From Conus ventricosus (lineage: Eukaryota; Mollusca; Gastropoda; Neogastropoda; Conidae): DNA of 64,000 nt. Position 1 is the first letter of the stretch, and the number at the start of each line of letters is the position of its first letter. The stretch lies in the NCBI GenBank assembly GCA_018398815.1, contig CM031595.1, positions 52,021,494 to 52,085,493 of the forward strand, written 5' to 3'. Below are positions 1 through 41,260 of the stretch, one piece after another. The notes beneath the pieces were generated by a model, which was given only the letters and a program-made list of their open reading frames with translations, was not told the origin of the DNA and searched no databases. A program made the position numbers and the translations under genes.

Positions 1-1010
1 CAACAGGACCTCCGTCATACTATCCTGTCCTCTACGTGTGTCTCAGTGGGACCTCCGTCATACTATCCTGTCCTCTACGTGTGTCTCAGTGGGACCTCCG
101 TCATACTATCCTGCCCTCTACGTGTGTCTCAGTGGGACCTCCGTCATACTATCCTGTCCTCTACGTGTGTCTCAGTGGGACCTTTCCATAATAGTAACCT
201 GTCCTCGAGGTGTTTTACAGGATATCTCCGCAATACTATCCTGCCCTCTCAGTATGTCTCAGTAGGACATCCGTCATACTATCCTGCCCTCTAAGTGTGT
301 CTCAGTAGGACATCCGTCATACCATCCTGCCCTCTCAGTGTGTCTCAGTAGGACATCCGTCATACTTTCCTGTCCTTTAAGTGTGTCTTGGTAGGACCTC
401 TGTTATACTGTCCTCTCTGTGTGTCTCAGTGGGGCATTTTCATAATATTGACCTGACCTGTAAGAATCTTAAAAGGAGTCTTCATCACACTAACTGGTCC
501 TTTAAGTGTTTCGATAGGAGACCCGTCATACTATCCGCTCCTTTAAGTGTGTCTCAGTGGGGCATTTCCATAATACTGACCTGTCCCGTAAGAATCTTAA
601 ATCGGATTCTTCATCATACCGTCTGCTCCTTTAAGTGTGTCTCGATAGGACATCCGTCATACCATCCTGTCCTCTAAGTGTGCCTCAGTGGGGCATTTTC
701 AGTATACTAATCTGTCCTGTAAGCATCTGAAAAGGAATTTTCATCATACTATCTGATCCTTCAAGTGTGTCTCGATAGGAGATCCGTCATATCATCCGAT
801 TCCCTGAATGTACCTCGATGGTACCTTTGTTATACAATCCTGTTCTCTAAGTGTGTCTCAGTAGAACCTAAGTCGCATTGTCCTCCCTTCAAAGTGCGAG
901 CGGGATTTCAGCCAGTCAGTCTCTCCTGTTCTCTAAGTGTGTCTCAACAAGATTTCGTTCATGGTATCGTGACCTCTAAGTGTGTCTCAATGGGCCATCA
1001 TCAGTCGTAT
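1..1010. repeat. 43-bp minisatellite array
   Basis: Tandem copies of a ~43-bp unit run from the first base. They are near-perfect in the first ~170 bp and progressively diverged to about 1010. Key segments of the unit are ACCTCCGTCATACTATCCTG and GTGTGTCTCAGTGGG; a variant subtype carries TTTCCATAATACTGACCTG. The array probably starts before the window. Short open frames through it are simple by-products of the period and are not genes. It lies directly upstream of the first ankyrin exon. Confidence 0.9.
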
Positions 1011-1097
1011 CATTGTGTCTTCGTCCTCTCTTCATGCAGCTGATGGCGTGACTAGCGAGCAGCAGCGTGACCTCAGGCCGGTGTGTCCTTCCTGCAG

Positions 1098-30351
<29,254 letters not shown>

Positions 30352-30430
30352 GTGAGTAACGCTCCGCGGACCAGGCGAACATCGACCTGCCGCCTGACTT
30401 TTATTGGGTCAACGTGCCCACGTCCCTTTC

Positions 30431-30515
30431 TTTCACGTCTCTGGTTCACCGAATCCCGTTTTGCCTAATTCCGGTTCACCGAATCCCGTTTGATCTAATA
30501 CCGGTTCAGTCATTT
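30431..30515 (+). repeat. ~30-bp tandem repeat after the donor
   Basis: GGTTCACCGAATCCCGTTT recurs with a 30-bp period about 80 nt after the exon donor, with a third partial copy. It resembles the repeat at 19204-19290. Confidence 0.75.
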
Positions 30516-31140
30516 ATCGCGTTTGTCCGTGTGCGCTTTAGTCCTGTTTCCACCCAAACCCACAGGTAGAAGTGTGGTGAAATTCAGACTCCGATGAGAC
30601 TCCTTAATTATACAGTATAATGATTTGGAAATATGAGTAGCTATTCAGAATGGATCAACAAATACCATCTGTACACACTTCACACACCCCATATGAAAAC
30701 TCACCCTGACTTGCGTACCAGTGCACAGAATGTTTCTTCGCAGGAAACCATGAATACATTCATACATAGTAACACGATCATGCCCCACTTTCCAGTGCAT
30801 AAAAATGTATAGTGCAAACTGAAAAAAAAAACTGAGATCAGCATATAAGCGTAGGCTTACTGTTTGTACGGAGAAGTTTCATCCAAATCTTTGATCCCGG
30901 CTTTCAAATCATAAACATCAAATTTCAGAAATGCAGTCGAAAAATATAAAGTACTAGACTGAAGACGTTACCGTGTATGGTGCATGGAAAAAAATGAAGG
31001 CGACAATGCATAATCTCGTGAAACAATATTTCCCAATGCATAATCTAGTGAAACGATGTTTCCCATCTGATTTCTATTCCTTAAAAACTTAACACTGATC
31101 CCTCTTATTAATTTGAATCAACGCGGATTAAACAGAGACT
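30516..31140. other. Nothing recognised
   Basis: AT-rich unique sequence with a short duplication (AATGCATAATCT.GTGAAAC twice near 31005-31055). No gene was recognised. Confidence 0.5.
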
Positions 31141-31149
31141 AAGAAGCCT

Positions 31150-31784
31150 CGGCCGCTTCAAACTGAGAATAGACGGGCCATACATACCAAAGTCGTCATC
31201 TTCTCTGATGCTTCATCAGTACTGCAGGATGTTAAAAATCCTCGAAACAAGGAACTCAACTCTCTTGTCTCTACCCTGGCCATTCTGCAGCAGTCCACTG
31301 AGAATACCGTCATCTAGTGGATACCCTCACACTGCAATATATATGGCAATGAGGAAGCGGACCAATTGGCAAAGGAAGGAGGACAGCAGCCCTAACTGGA
31401 GCAGGAAGTCTCCTTTGAAGAAATCAAAAGTATTATCAAGGAGAAACAAAAAAGAGGATGGCTTGAGCAACACCCAGGCTTCAACTGCTGCCCAGATCAG
31501 ACCAAGTGACCATAGTGAGACTGAGGATAGGGCTCTCCAGACTGAGATATCACATATTCACAAAATTCCACATTGGCGAGTCTTCAAGTTGCCCATGCGG
31601 TACAGCCCCAGTGACAGTGAAACACTTCCTGCAGGACTTGTCTCACACATCAAAAGCTAAGGGCAGAGACCTGGCCTGCCAACACACCGATCCCTCATCA
31701 GCTTTTCCCTCAAAAGCTTTATGGATTACTGGAGGCCTCCACCGTACAGCAGCCTTCGTCAGTGCCTCTGGGGTTCCTGTCTGA
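31150..31784 (+). mobile_element. Non-LTR element RNase H and C-terminal tail, decayed
   Basis: The + frame reads VVIFSDASSVLQDVKNP, then an in-frame TAG directly before WIPSHCNIYGNEEADQLAK, the active-site region of the RNase H domain found at the end of some non-LTR reverse transcriptases. After EQHPGFNCCPDQTK the frame shifts (~31500). It then continues VTIVRLRIGLSRLRYHI, a CPCG zinc-knuckle-like motif, HFLQDL and a GGLHRTAAFVSASGVPV end. At least one stop and one shift show that it is dead. The arrangement fits I/Jockey-like elements. Confidence 0.75.
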
Positions 31785-32261
31785 GTGAACGGAGAAGAAC
31801 AAGAAACTGAGACGAGGCTGTCTACACGTTTTGGTGTTTCATCACTATGTCTCGTATTTCTATAGGGCGTATATTTATAGGGCAAGTCTATGCGCGGTTT
31901 GCCAAATTTCACTGGCTAGTCGTGTGTAAACTTCCCAAGTTGTGATTCGTCGGATTATCAACACGCCAAATCACGTATTACAGATTCCCTAGCACTGGAA
32001 GGAGGGGGAGGGGGGTCTGGATAACTATACCCACCTGTCCTAGCGCCCCGTCTTACAAAAATTGCATTTTTGTCACATTGCCTCCATTCTCATCACTGGG
32101 AAAGAACAGAACCCCCAGCCCCCCCCCCCCCCCCCCCCCCCTCCCCTTTGAATCTCCCCTTCTTATAGGACTGATCCGGCCCTGAACTCAGGAAAATATT
32201 GGACACTGTACAGAACAGCCCATCATGACATGAATTCTTCTTCTTCCTCGTTCGCTTCCCA
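31785..32261. other. Spacer between two convergent element tails
   Basis: Unique sequence with a C-run at 32119-32141. It joins the 3' ends of two oppositely oriented RNase H-element remnants. Confidence 0.5.
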
Positions 32262-32591
32262 TTAGATGAGCAGCCCGGTGTCCTCGATGAAGGCTGCCGT
32301 CCACCGCAGCTCCTCCAGGGTGCCGTACAACTTGGCTTCCACTGCTGTCGGTGTTGGCCAGTACTTCCTTCTGGATGCTGCATGCGTCATACAGTCTTGA
32401 AGGATGTGGTCTGTTGTCATTAGTCCCTCACCACAAGGGCACTCTCCACTCTGTCCAATGCCAAATTTTGTGTGCATGTGGTGGTGCAGGCGATTGCGTC
32501 CAGTCCTCAGGCGGAAGATCTTGACCTGTTCCCGTCGTCCCAGCAAATGGTATTTGTCTTCTGGGTTGTGTTTGGGTGCTGGAGGTGCCAC
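32262..32591 (-). mobile_element. Non-LTR element C-terminal tail (opposite orientation)
   Basis: The minus frame contains EQVKIFRLRTGRNRLHHHM, GECPCGEGLMTTDHILQDC and LYGTLEELRWTAAFIEDTGL before a stop at the end. It parallels the tail at 31500-31784 (same CPCG, ILQD and AAFI...TG layout), so it is a separate copy of a related RNase H-bearing element family, 5' truncated. Confidence 0.75.
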
Positions 32592-33595
32592 TTTATTCCT
32601 TGCTGTGCCTTGATGATTGTCTTGATTTCATCATATGACACCAGGTTGTTGGCCTGCTCCTTCTGTGCACCGTCTTTTGCCAGAATATCCGCTTTTTCGT
32701 TGCCTCTACATAAATCATGTAGTAAGTTTTCTTAGGTGTAATTGTTATTGCCATGTCAAGTTCATGTTCATGACCCGTAAAGGTTCTCGTGACAGTTCAT
32801 CTGAACCATGGTCTGGCGGAAAAGTATTTGATGTGAAGTGAACAATGAATTTATGAGTCGTTAGACAAAACGCCGTTTATGCCGTGGTTTTTATGTAAAG
32901 CACCGGGTAACTCACGGGAAGAAAAGGGTTAGGTTAACGTGCTGATGACCTACTAGGTAGTTTTACCATGCGACTCAGCGACTGACTGACTTTTGTCATT
33001 GTGACGATGATGATAGACATTATTTATCCACGATACCCGGCTCTGCTCGTTTTCAAATTGTTCCGCGTGACTATTCTTCTGTCCAAATACCACCACATCC
33101 TCCTTTCCTCGCCTTAGATTTTTCTGTTTCTGCTTTGTCTTCAATATCGAACCATCTTCTTTATTCCTCCCTCCCTCCTTCCCCATAATGTGTGTGTGTG
33201 TGTGTGTGCGCGCGCGCATGCTTTCTTTCTTTGTTTTGTTTTTCTTCTTCTCTTCTGTCTTTCTTTCTTTTCTAGTTATTCCTCGTGCTTTGTCTTGAAT
33301 TGCTCGTCGTCACATGGTTGTGTCCCCCCCCCCCCCCCCCCCCCCCCCCTGTCTCTCTTTTTGTTTTTACTTTTTAATGTCATCATGTTTTGTGCTGAGA
33401 TTCAGGCATATATCGAACAGCTGAAATCCTCGTCTGAAGGTCCTCAAGTTGTTTTGCCATAAGTTGACGTGACATCAAGTGACTGAAACGGGCCAGCATA
33501 TTAAGTTAATTTAGACGTTCTGCTATCATCGAACATTCGTATACGTATATGACTGACGAATGTACACACACACACAACACACACTCACTCACTCA

Positions 33596-33661
<66 letters not shown>

Positions 33662-33853
33662 GAGAGAGAGAGAGAGAGACCTTTCCACGTTCTCTGGATG
33701 CACTGTAGATCAATACTCGTTGACAGAAACTGGGGCAACAAATGAAGCCTGTACCTGAATCTAAGAGAATCTAGGGGGATATATGGAGCTCTCCTCTATT
33801 TAATTAATTCCTTCTCCTTCCTTCACTGCTCCCTCCTCCACCTCCCCACCTCC

Positions 33854-33896
<43 letters not shown>

Positions 33897-34015
33897 GCCT
33901 GCCTGTCTAGCACGCAAGCGACGTGCAGACACCAGCAGCTCACGAGAGTCATTAATCGATCAGTACTTTGTCGTCAGTTCTCTCTCGCTGGCTGTCAGCA
34001 GCAGGTTTCTGCCGG
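32592..34015. other. No gene recognised; several microsatellites
   Basis: GT/GC tract at 33189-33219, C-run 33326-33349, (CA)n(GA)n at 33598-33680, CT tract 33867-33893. No exon was seen; the missing last exon of the ankyrin gene could lie here or further on. Confidence 0.5.
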
Positions 34016-34834
34016 AAAAGAAAGGCTGGTGCATGCATGAGGGTCAGTCTCCTGAAAGGGGGTCAGCTTGTGTTACATGAAGGTCAAAAATTAAAATTGC
34101 TAGTTTGACTTCAAAACCTAGCATAAATTGAAGATTAGGTCCTTATCCTTCCAAACATAAGAGAATCAGAACAAGAAATTACTTTGTTCTGGTTTTATGT
34201 GGCTTTGTATGTGGTCAATGTCATGAATCTCGGTTGTAACGTTGACACTAAATTGCACTGCTAAGTACTAAATAAAAACATCATATTTGGTCAAACTAAA
34301 AGCTGAACTGATTACAAGTACTGACTAACATATTCTACATTAATAGGAACAAGTTTTAGAAAACTCTAGACAAAAGGTTCAGTTTTTCACTTCACAGCTA
34401 ACACTCGACGACACACATTCACACAATTTGTTTGGTCATACCTCAGCACGCCAGAAAATACTGTTACATCCATGATATATTTTATTATTGGTTTCTGACA
34501 ATGGTTTAACTTTAAAAAAAACATGCTAACTGCCTTTGTGTCCGATATGCAGGCAACAAAATGTTCACACCTTGGTTGTAACACTGGACGGCACACTCTC
34601 TATTTTGGTTCTAACACACACATTACATACGTTAAAGAACACTTATGTAGAATAAAAGATTACTTTTGACTTGTTCCTGCAAAAAAGTAATCTAACATGA
34701 ACAAAGAGAGAAAAAAGGTTTTGTGTTTGAGACATTACACACAATTAAAACAAAATCAACAAAACACTTATTGATATGCTGCTGAAATGCTGCATTATCC
34801 TCTTCCTACAGATTCAACCATCACAAAGTCATTT

Positions 34835-36011
34835 TCAGAAAGAGTAATGTCCTCTGGCAGTAATATGAGGGTTTTCCATGATCTTGACCACATCCTTTTC
34901 TTCCACCCAAGATATGAGCTCTTTGTCAGGCCAGGTGTAGTAATTGCCGTGTGACTTCAGCCACTTGATCTGAGTTCCCGAGTTTCTTCATCATGGAACA
35001 GCACCTAAAAACAAAATATGACTGTATGTGTCTACTAATTGTATGTGTCTAATAATTTGTAATTGTAAAAAGTGGCAAAGTGAAATGAAAATCATCTCTC
35101 ATGATACAGTATCTCAACACTGACTAAATAAATTCATGCATACCAAAACTATTTTACCTTAATATCTCTGAGTTTTCTTCTCTTCAGTGTGTACATGTCT
35201 TGAATTTTGCCTTTTGAAACATATGAAGCTTATCACAATTACCAGATGATATGATGCAACATGCAGCTGATTAATTACCAGATGATACAATACAATACTG
35301 TGTGATTATTAAAAAGACATGAAATTTCACTGCCTTGCTTTTTGAGTGTTTTCATTTTGTTTTCTTTTTTTCTGTGTGGTTTGTGTACCTCTCCAGAATA
35401 TTTCTTTTGTTCTTGTGTGTCATTTTTTTTTAAAGAAAAAAAATGCACTTCACTCACCTTTCCAATAAAATCTTCTTTACGCTGCCGCTTGCCTTGGACA
35501 CCAACACTAACCAGCACCCAAGATCCCGTTGTGAATTGGGCAACTGACGTTGGAGCTGCTTGGTCTGCTGGTGTCTGCATTGGCCGGTTGACAGATGTCA
35601 GCACTGGCTGGTCGGCTGGCAACAGTGCTGGCTGGTCAGCTGGTGTCAGCGCTGGTTGGTTGAATGGTGTCAGCGCTGGTTGGTCCACTGGTGCTTGTGT
35701 TGGCTGGTCAGCTGGCGTCACTACTGGCTGGTCAGCTGGTGTCAGCACTGGTTGGTTGAACGGTGTCAGCGCTGGTTGGTCCACTGGTGCTTGTGTTGGC
35801 TGGTCAGCTGGTGTTACTACTGGCTGGTCAGCTGGTGTTACTACTGGCTGGTCAGCTGGTGTGACTGCTGTCACTGCTGGCTGGTCAGCTGGTGTCACTG
35901 CTGGCTGGTCAGCTGGTGTCACTGCTGTCAATGCTGGCTGGTCAGCTGGTGTCACTGCTGTCACAGCTGGCTGGTCAGCTGGTGTCACTGCTGGCTGTTC
36001 ACATTCTGGGG
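34835..36011 (-). CDS. Two-exon C-terminal fragment with 8-residue TPADQP repeats; one-base shift
   Basis: Minus-strand exon A (36011-35458, acceptor CTTCCAG, donor AAG/GTGAGT) encodes about 20 copies of TPADQPAV-like octapeptides from 24-bp repeats. It then reads FTTGSWVLVSVGVQGKRQRK and EDFIGK. Exon B (35004-34835, acceptor TTTTTAG) reads VLFHDEETREL, needs one added base, then IKWLKSHGNYYTWPDKELIS, WVEEKDVVKIMENP and RGHYSF-stop. The order G.WVLV...FIGKV / IKWLK...Y.WP.KE.ISWV..K..V resembles a C-terminal module I associate with uncharacterised, often transposon-linked animal proteins. That link is from memory and weak. Missing upstream exons are likely. It is either a broken host gene or part of a mobile element. 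Confidence 0.5.
35560..35995 (-). repeat. 24-bp coding tandem repeat
   Basis: About 18-20 copies of a 24-bp unit (plus-strand core GGCTGGTCAGCTGGTGTCAC) lie inside exon A. They preserve frame on the minus strand as TPADQPxx. Variants TPFNQP, APVDQP and TSVNRP show divergence without frame loss, which argues for past selection on the reading frame. Confidence 0.85.
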
Positions 36012-36271
36012 CTGGAAGCAGGTTTAATCAGTTGAAATATTATGACTGATAAATAACAAGCTTCTAGCTAATGGATCCTAATTGAGAAGCCTTCTCTTTT
36101 GTATTTTGTTGAAAGAATGTATTTTAAACATCTACATTATGACTGGATACAAACAAGATGGCAAAAGAAAGGCTGGTGCATGCAATCATGACGGTTTAAT
36201 GCTGACTATCTGTCACATTATCACGGCCAGTTTGTGCGTCAGTGGGGGAAAGCGCGGGTCTAGCTAGCTCT

Positions 36272-36272
36272 G

Positions 36273-36327
<55 letters not shown>

Positions 36328-36328
36328 T
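36272..36328. repeat. (GT)n(GA)n microsatellite
   Basis: GT repeats (36272-36308) run directly into GA repeats. Confidence 0.95.
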
Positions 36329-39300
36329 GTGTGATGTGTGTGTGTATGTGAGGACGAGTAGTGTAGGTGCGACGTATGGGTTGTGTGATGCTGAGAGAGA
36401 GGACGTGTGTTGGACGTGGCTGTGTGTGTGTGGGTGCGAGGGAGCGGAGAGAGAGAGAGAGAGGAGAGTGAGTAGCGTGCTTTATGTGCTTGCAAGAGAG
36501 AGAAACTCGTGTGCCAGTACTTGAAACTGTACCGTTTTGTTGAGTGTTGGGTCGGGCGGTGGCTGTCGGAGCTGGGCACTAAGGAACGGAGTTCGTACGA
36601 GCAAGGGAATCGAGGCCATGGTTAAAGCCTTATACGGTCCAAAAGTTTCGACAACATGCATTCTGTAAAAAGCTGTACCATGTTTGAAAGATGGGCACTC
36701 GGAAGGAAGAAAAATTGGAAATACTGCGTGATAAGAACGAGTTCGTTTCACAACGGGTCGATTCACTACGTGAAGCCGGTACTCAAAGGCTGTCAATATA
36801 ATTCGCCTAAACGAGAGGGTGGAAAAATGTACTACATAATCTAAGGCAATGCAAGAGTCAATAACGTCATGAAAGAGAAAAAAATGAAAGACATTCCCGG
36901 AAAAGAAACAAACAATAAAAGTGGTTATGACATGGTGGGCCAACCTTGCCTCTAAAACATTTTGGACTTATAAAATTTGGTTTGCTGAAAACGCTAGGCG
37001 CATGCCTTGATTTATCGTGCCAATTTTTTTTTTTAATCTGTGGTTAAAAAAAAAAAAAATGAAAGAAAGAAAAACTTTTCAGTACAACATGTGATAATAT
37101 TTGAAAAGCAATATGGGCAAACAGACAATGCAGTGTCCACTCTGAACGATGTCTACAACTTTCGTCACCTCATCGCCACATTAAAAAAAAAAATCAACAC
37201 ACACACACACACAGCACGCACGCACACACACACACACTCACTCACTCACTCACTCACACGCACGCGCGCACGCACGCACGCACACACACACAAGCGCGTT
37301 TTCAGAACAATGATCGGAGAATGGTCAGCAAAGTCAGAAAAACGGTAGACGACCTTAAGAAAAAAAAAAGTTTTAGATAAAAGTTTGAAAGCTGAGGGAA
37401 AAAGAGTGACAGAAGCGAGGAAGCTACTGCCACAGAACTTCCAACAGATAGGGGAGCTTTTTTTTTTCTTTAAAAAAAAATTGAAATAGGTCCCCAGCAT
37501 CCCCACTGGGGGTAACAAGGTCTGACCATGATCCGAGTTGGACCCACGTTTGAAGAGAGGAGAATTAGCATGATTGCAGCGGAATGTAAGAGGAAATCTT
37601 TTGAGCAGCTATAGAGAGGCAAGACCCTGGATTACACGGAAATCAAATCTAGAAAGAACAGGAGCACAAGACCTTCAGATGCATCTTGTGTAAGAGGATG
37701 TCACACAAAGCTCATGATTTGCAGATGATACATGCATTCGAGACTAAAGCCTTCAGTAGATTATCCCCGCCTCGTTCATGAACAATAAGAAAGATAATTG
37801 TATCAGACAGTGTATCAATACACTGTTATTACTATGTTAGCAGACAAGAACTTTAACTCGTAATATTTAACTTGCATGTTTGCCTGGATACGGCATGTAT
37901 CTCGCCATGACTCCCTGTCCAAGACCCATCTGGTTAGGTTCAGAGGACGCTTGCTGCAGACCGTAGAAAGCTTTGATAAACACTATGGAGGACCAGTTGG
38001 CATAACACCCCTACCTTGCAGCGCGTGACAGAGAACAGGCAGCTGTAGACATTTGTGTGGAAGCGTCTACAGAGGACTCCGCTATACGGCCTACTGCCAT
38101 GAGACAATGATGCCAGTGATGTCAGAGATATTCTGTGGACAGGGAAGAGCCAACAGTTGGCACCACTTGCAGGATCCACTTTTCAACATCAACAGTAAAA
38201 GAAAATATAGAGTAAATGTGCTGGGAGTCAGTGTGCAGCAGAAATGAATTTATCAACCCTGTACCATTGCTTGGTTCATTTTAAGACAGTCTGTAATGTA
38301 ATTATCATGACATTAAAAAAAAAGAAGAAAACTGTTCATCTGCTGCCATTTATCAGACCCATTGTCTGTTTCAGTTCCACACCATGTGGTAAAACGAGCT
38401 TCCTGGGGCAATGGAAGACGCCTGGTTGTCTTTTCGTTCACTGAAAATTAGACCGAAAGTGATTTTCTATTTTTCTGGCTATCAAATGATAATAAACTAA
38501 TATCTTACTACATAAATGTTTGTGTTTCTGGCGGCTGTATGATCAGTTAAAGATTTGTACAACCAATCTATAAACAAAAAAATAGAAAGAAAAGAAGAAA
38601 AAAAACTATGCTGTGAACTTCAGGCAGGTTTTTGTTTCTTCCAATTGATTTTAAGACCCAAGCAGGAGAAGGGTGGTGTGAGGAGGGGTAGGTTTTATTG
38701 TGGCTCCATCGAGTTTTGAATAAGAATGGTCTTGAATTGGCCAAAATCTATATAAAAAACGTTCCACAAGACCAATGAAGTCTTTACTAAGAAGGTGTGT
38801 TCATAGGGAGGGTCTTGAACGGAAGATTTGACTATATAAGAACCACAAAGGGCTGACAACATGGGGGACATGTCGTAATCAAATATTATGGTGTATTTGT
38901 CTGACCAAGTACATGGATCTCTGGTAACTTGCTGGTCAAACTTCAATGATAATTGAAGCCATCCCTAGATAATTTGTACACTTCAGACAATGGTTCAACA
39001 CCACCACATTTTCAACACTTCAACTCACAATGATTCCCTCCGCACACTTTGTCAATCATTGGTGCCACGCTAGACTATCAGCAGGGTCTGCCAGGCCTGT
39101 TGTATGCAGCTAATTCATAGACAGTCACAATGCTGGATCAGTCATGACCACTTCACTGGGCTGCATACAACATCCTAGGTCAGCAGAATACCCAAGACCA
39201 AAATATGCAGTGGAACTCATTTTGATGCAGGTTACATTTGTGCTTATTGCTCAGAAACCATTGTTCAGTTTTTTTTGTTTGTTTTGGTTTGGTTTGCCAC

Positions 39301-40832
39301 CCCCCCCCCCCCCCCCCCTCTTTTTTTTATTAAAAAAAAAATTAACATTAAGCTTGCCATCTAGAGTTGCTCAGATTGCCATAGGCAGTTTACAGGGAGT
39401 ATCGTGAAATATGCACTAAATCTACTTCACATCATTATGGAACTGTCACGCTGACTCAAATTCTTTTGAACCGGGCGTCATGCTCAGCATCCTATCTCCA
39501 GGCAAGGATCTTGCCAGCGGGGGCGGTGGACACACCCAAGAACTGAGCCAGGTTGTGTTGATTTCAGTGGACATTTGCTGCAAGTTAAGCGAGGCAGTCA
39601 GTCACTGAACAGACCTGACCAGAAAGGTTTGTTGTTCTATACCACACAATGAAGTTTTGCAAACTTACAGAAAAAACAACAACAGAAAAACATTTCCATG
39701 AAGAATGTGTGTGAAAGGATTACTTTTTTTTTTTTTTAGCTTGTTCTTCTCTGAGTTATGTATGCATTTGGAAGTGGCTTCATCTTCATGAGTGTAGTGA
39801 AGCTGATTCAGCATAAATGAACAAAGCTCAAAATGATGGTGGGCATAACATAAACTTCCTGCTTCCCCAGTATGTATTGGACTGATTTGAGAGTTTGGGT
39901 AACGGGGATACTGTATAATACTGACCTTTGACTTTGCAAAATATGAATGCAGTTTACCTTTATTTTCTGTCCAACTGTTGAAGTCACTTAAGGGCTGAAA
40001 CCATGTTAGAAAGGAAAATGTGTCATCATGTAATACTGTGATCAATAAATCTTTGCAGGCACCACAACAAACACAGCAACAACAAAAAAAGCACTATGTT
40101 CAAGTGAAAAAAGCTTAATGGTTGAAACTCAATCAAAATTTGGTTTCTGAAATTAAAAATGACTGATCTAAAACCAACTTTTTCACAATGTGAATGTTGT
40201 CAAATTGAAAATGCGTGCTTTGATTGCCTCTGAGACAAACATTACTTCCTGCCTCAAGGACCAGATCACAGGGGTGACATCCTGTTTGCCAGAGCAGACA
40301 CCTTTCCTGTTTGGACTGTTGTTGGATGGATGAGGTGGGGCTCTCTAGTGGGGGGGGCGCTCACTAACACTGGGTCCGCAACTAACCATTCATTGTCGCG
40401 AGTAGGTGGTGGTAGGCTTGGTGGGTGGTGTCCTGCATATACTGGATCAGAATAGGCACCACTGAACATCACTGAAGGGACTGAGCAGCAGTGCAGTGTC
40501 TCCTCTGGTGAGTTGCCTGTTGATGATTTGCTAGTGAATTCTGCCAGCAAATTGCTGGAGTGGAACAAAGCAAGGTGTGGCTGTGAACAGGGAACTGTAA
40601 GCAGCATGGGGGTAAATGTTGCTGGTGGCACAGATCTCACACATACATTTTTTCTGTGCCCTTTTTTTTCTTGGGATGGATGGGTGAAGAAGAGCGAGTG
40701 AGGGTGTCTCGGCGAACATGTTTTTTGCTCATTAGTAAAGAGGAGTAACATCTGATGAAGGAAATTGAACCTTCCTTCAAAATTATAAACTTGAAGATCT
40801 ATTTTTAAATCTTTGTGTCAGTGCTCAAGGTC
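36329..40832. other. No gene recognised
   Basis: Several frames of 60-161 codons occur here, the largest being minus 40751-40266, Pro/Ser/Thr-rich, with no motif. Simple repeats lie at 37198-37290 and a C-run at 39300-39318. None shows a family signature or paired splice sites good enough to call. Confidence 0.45.
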
Positions 40833-40990
40833 TTCTGAAATGATGCATTTTAAGAAGTATGAATGAGTATATTGTTAGTGAGAACAGGTGCTTTAAAATT
40901 AGCATAATGATTTCTGAAATGATACATTTTAAGAAGCATGAATGAGTATATTGTTAGTGAGAACAGGTGCAATAAAATTAGCATAATGGT
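40833..40990. repeat. 79-bp tandem duplication
   Basis: Two copies (40833-40911 and 40912-40990), differing at only a few positions, share TTCTGAAATGAT and GTTAGTGAGAACAGGTGC. Confidence 0.93.
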
Positions 40991-41260
40991 TCTATATTGC
41001 AAACCATGATTGAAATACCCGGTTACAATAGCACCCCCACCCCCCACACACACATACATACACACACACACTATATCAGCATCAACCATGGTACTAATAC
41101 AAGGTAATCTTTGCATAAAATACATCAAATACACAAACACAACCACACAGACATGCACACACTAATACTCAAATACCACCACCCCAACAATCATCATCAT
41201 CACACCATCCACTGACATTATCATCTATAAGAATGTAGGTTTCTGGATTCTGAATTCAAC

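Larger units (their letters stand above)
34016..36184. repeat. Segment bounded by 22-bp direct repeats
   Basis: AAAAGAAAGGCTGGTGCATG plus CA occurs at 34016-34037 and again at 36163-36184 in the same orientation. The ~2.1 kb between them holds the two-exon fragment described separately. Duplicated edges of this length could be a target-site duplication or a recombination scar. Confidence 0.5.

Noticed and set aside
36482..36943. 153-codon minus frame with hydrophobic stretches
   Set aside because: No family signature; it overlaps a competing + frame and lies beside GT/GA repeats.
40266..40751. 161-codon minus frame, Pro/Ser/Thr-rich
   Set aside because: No recognisable domain, no strong start or splice sites, and no link to neighbouring exons could be shown.
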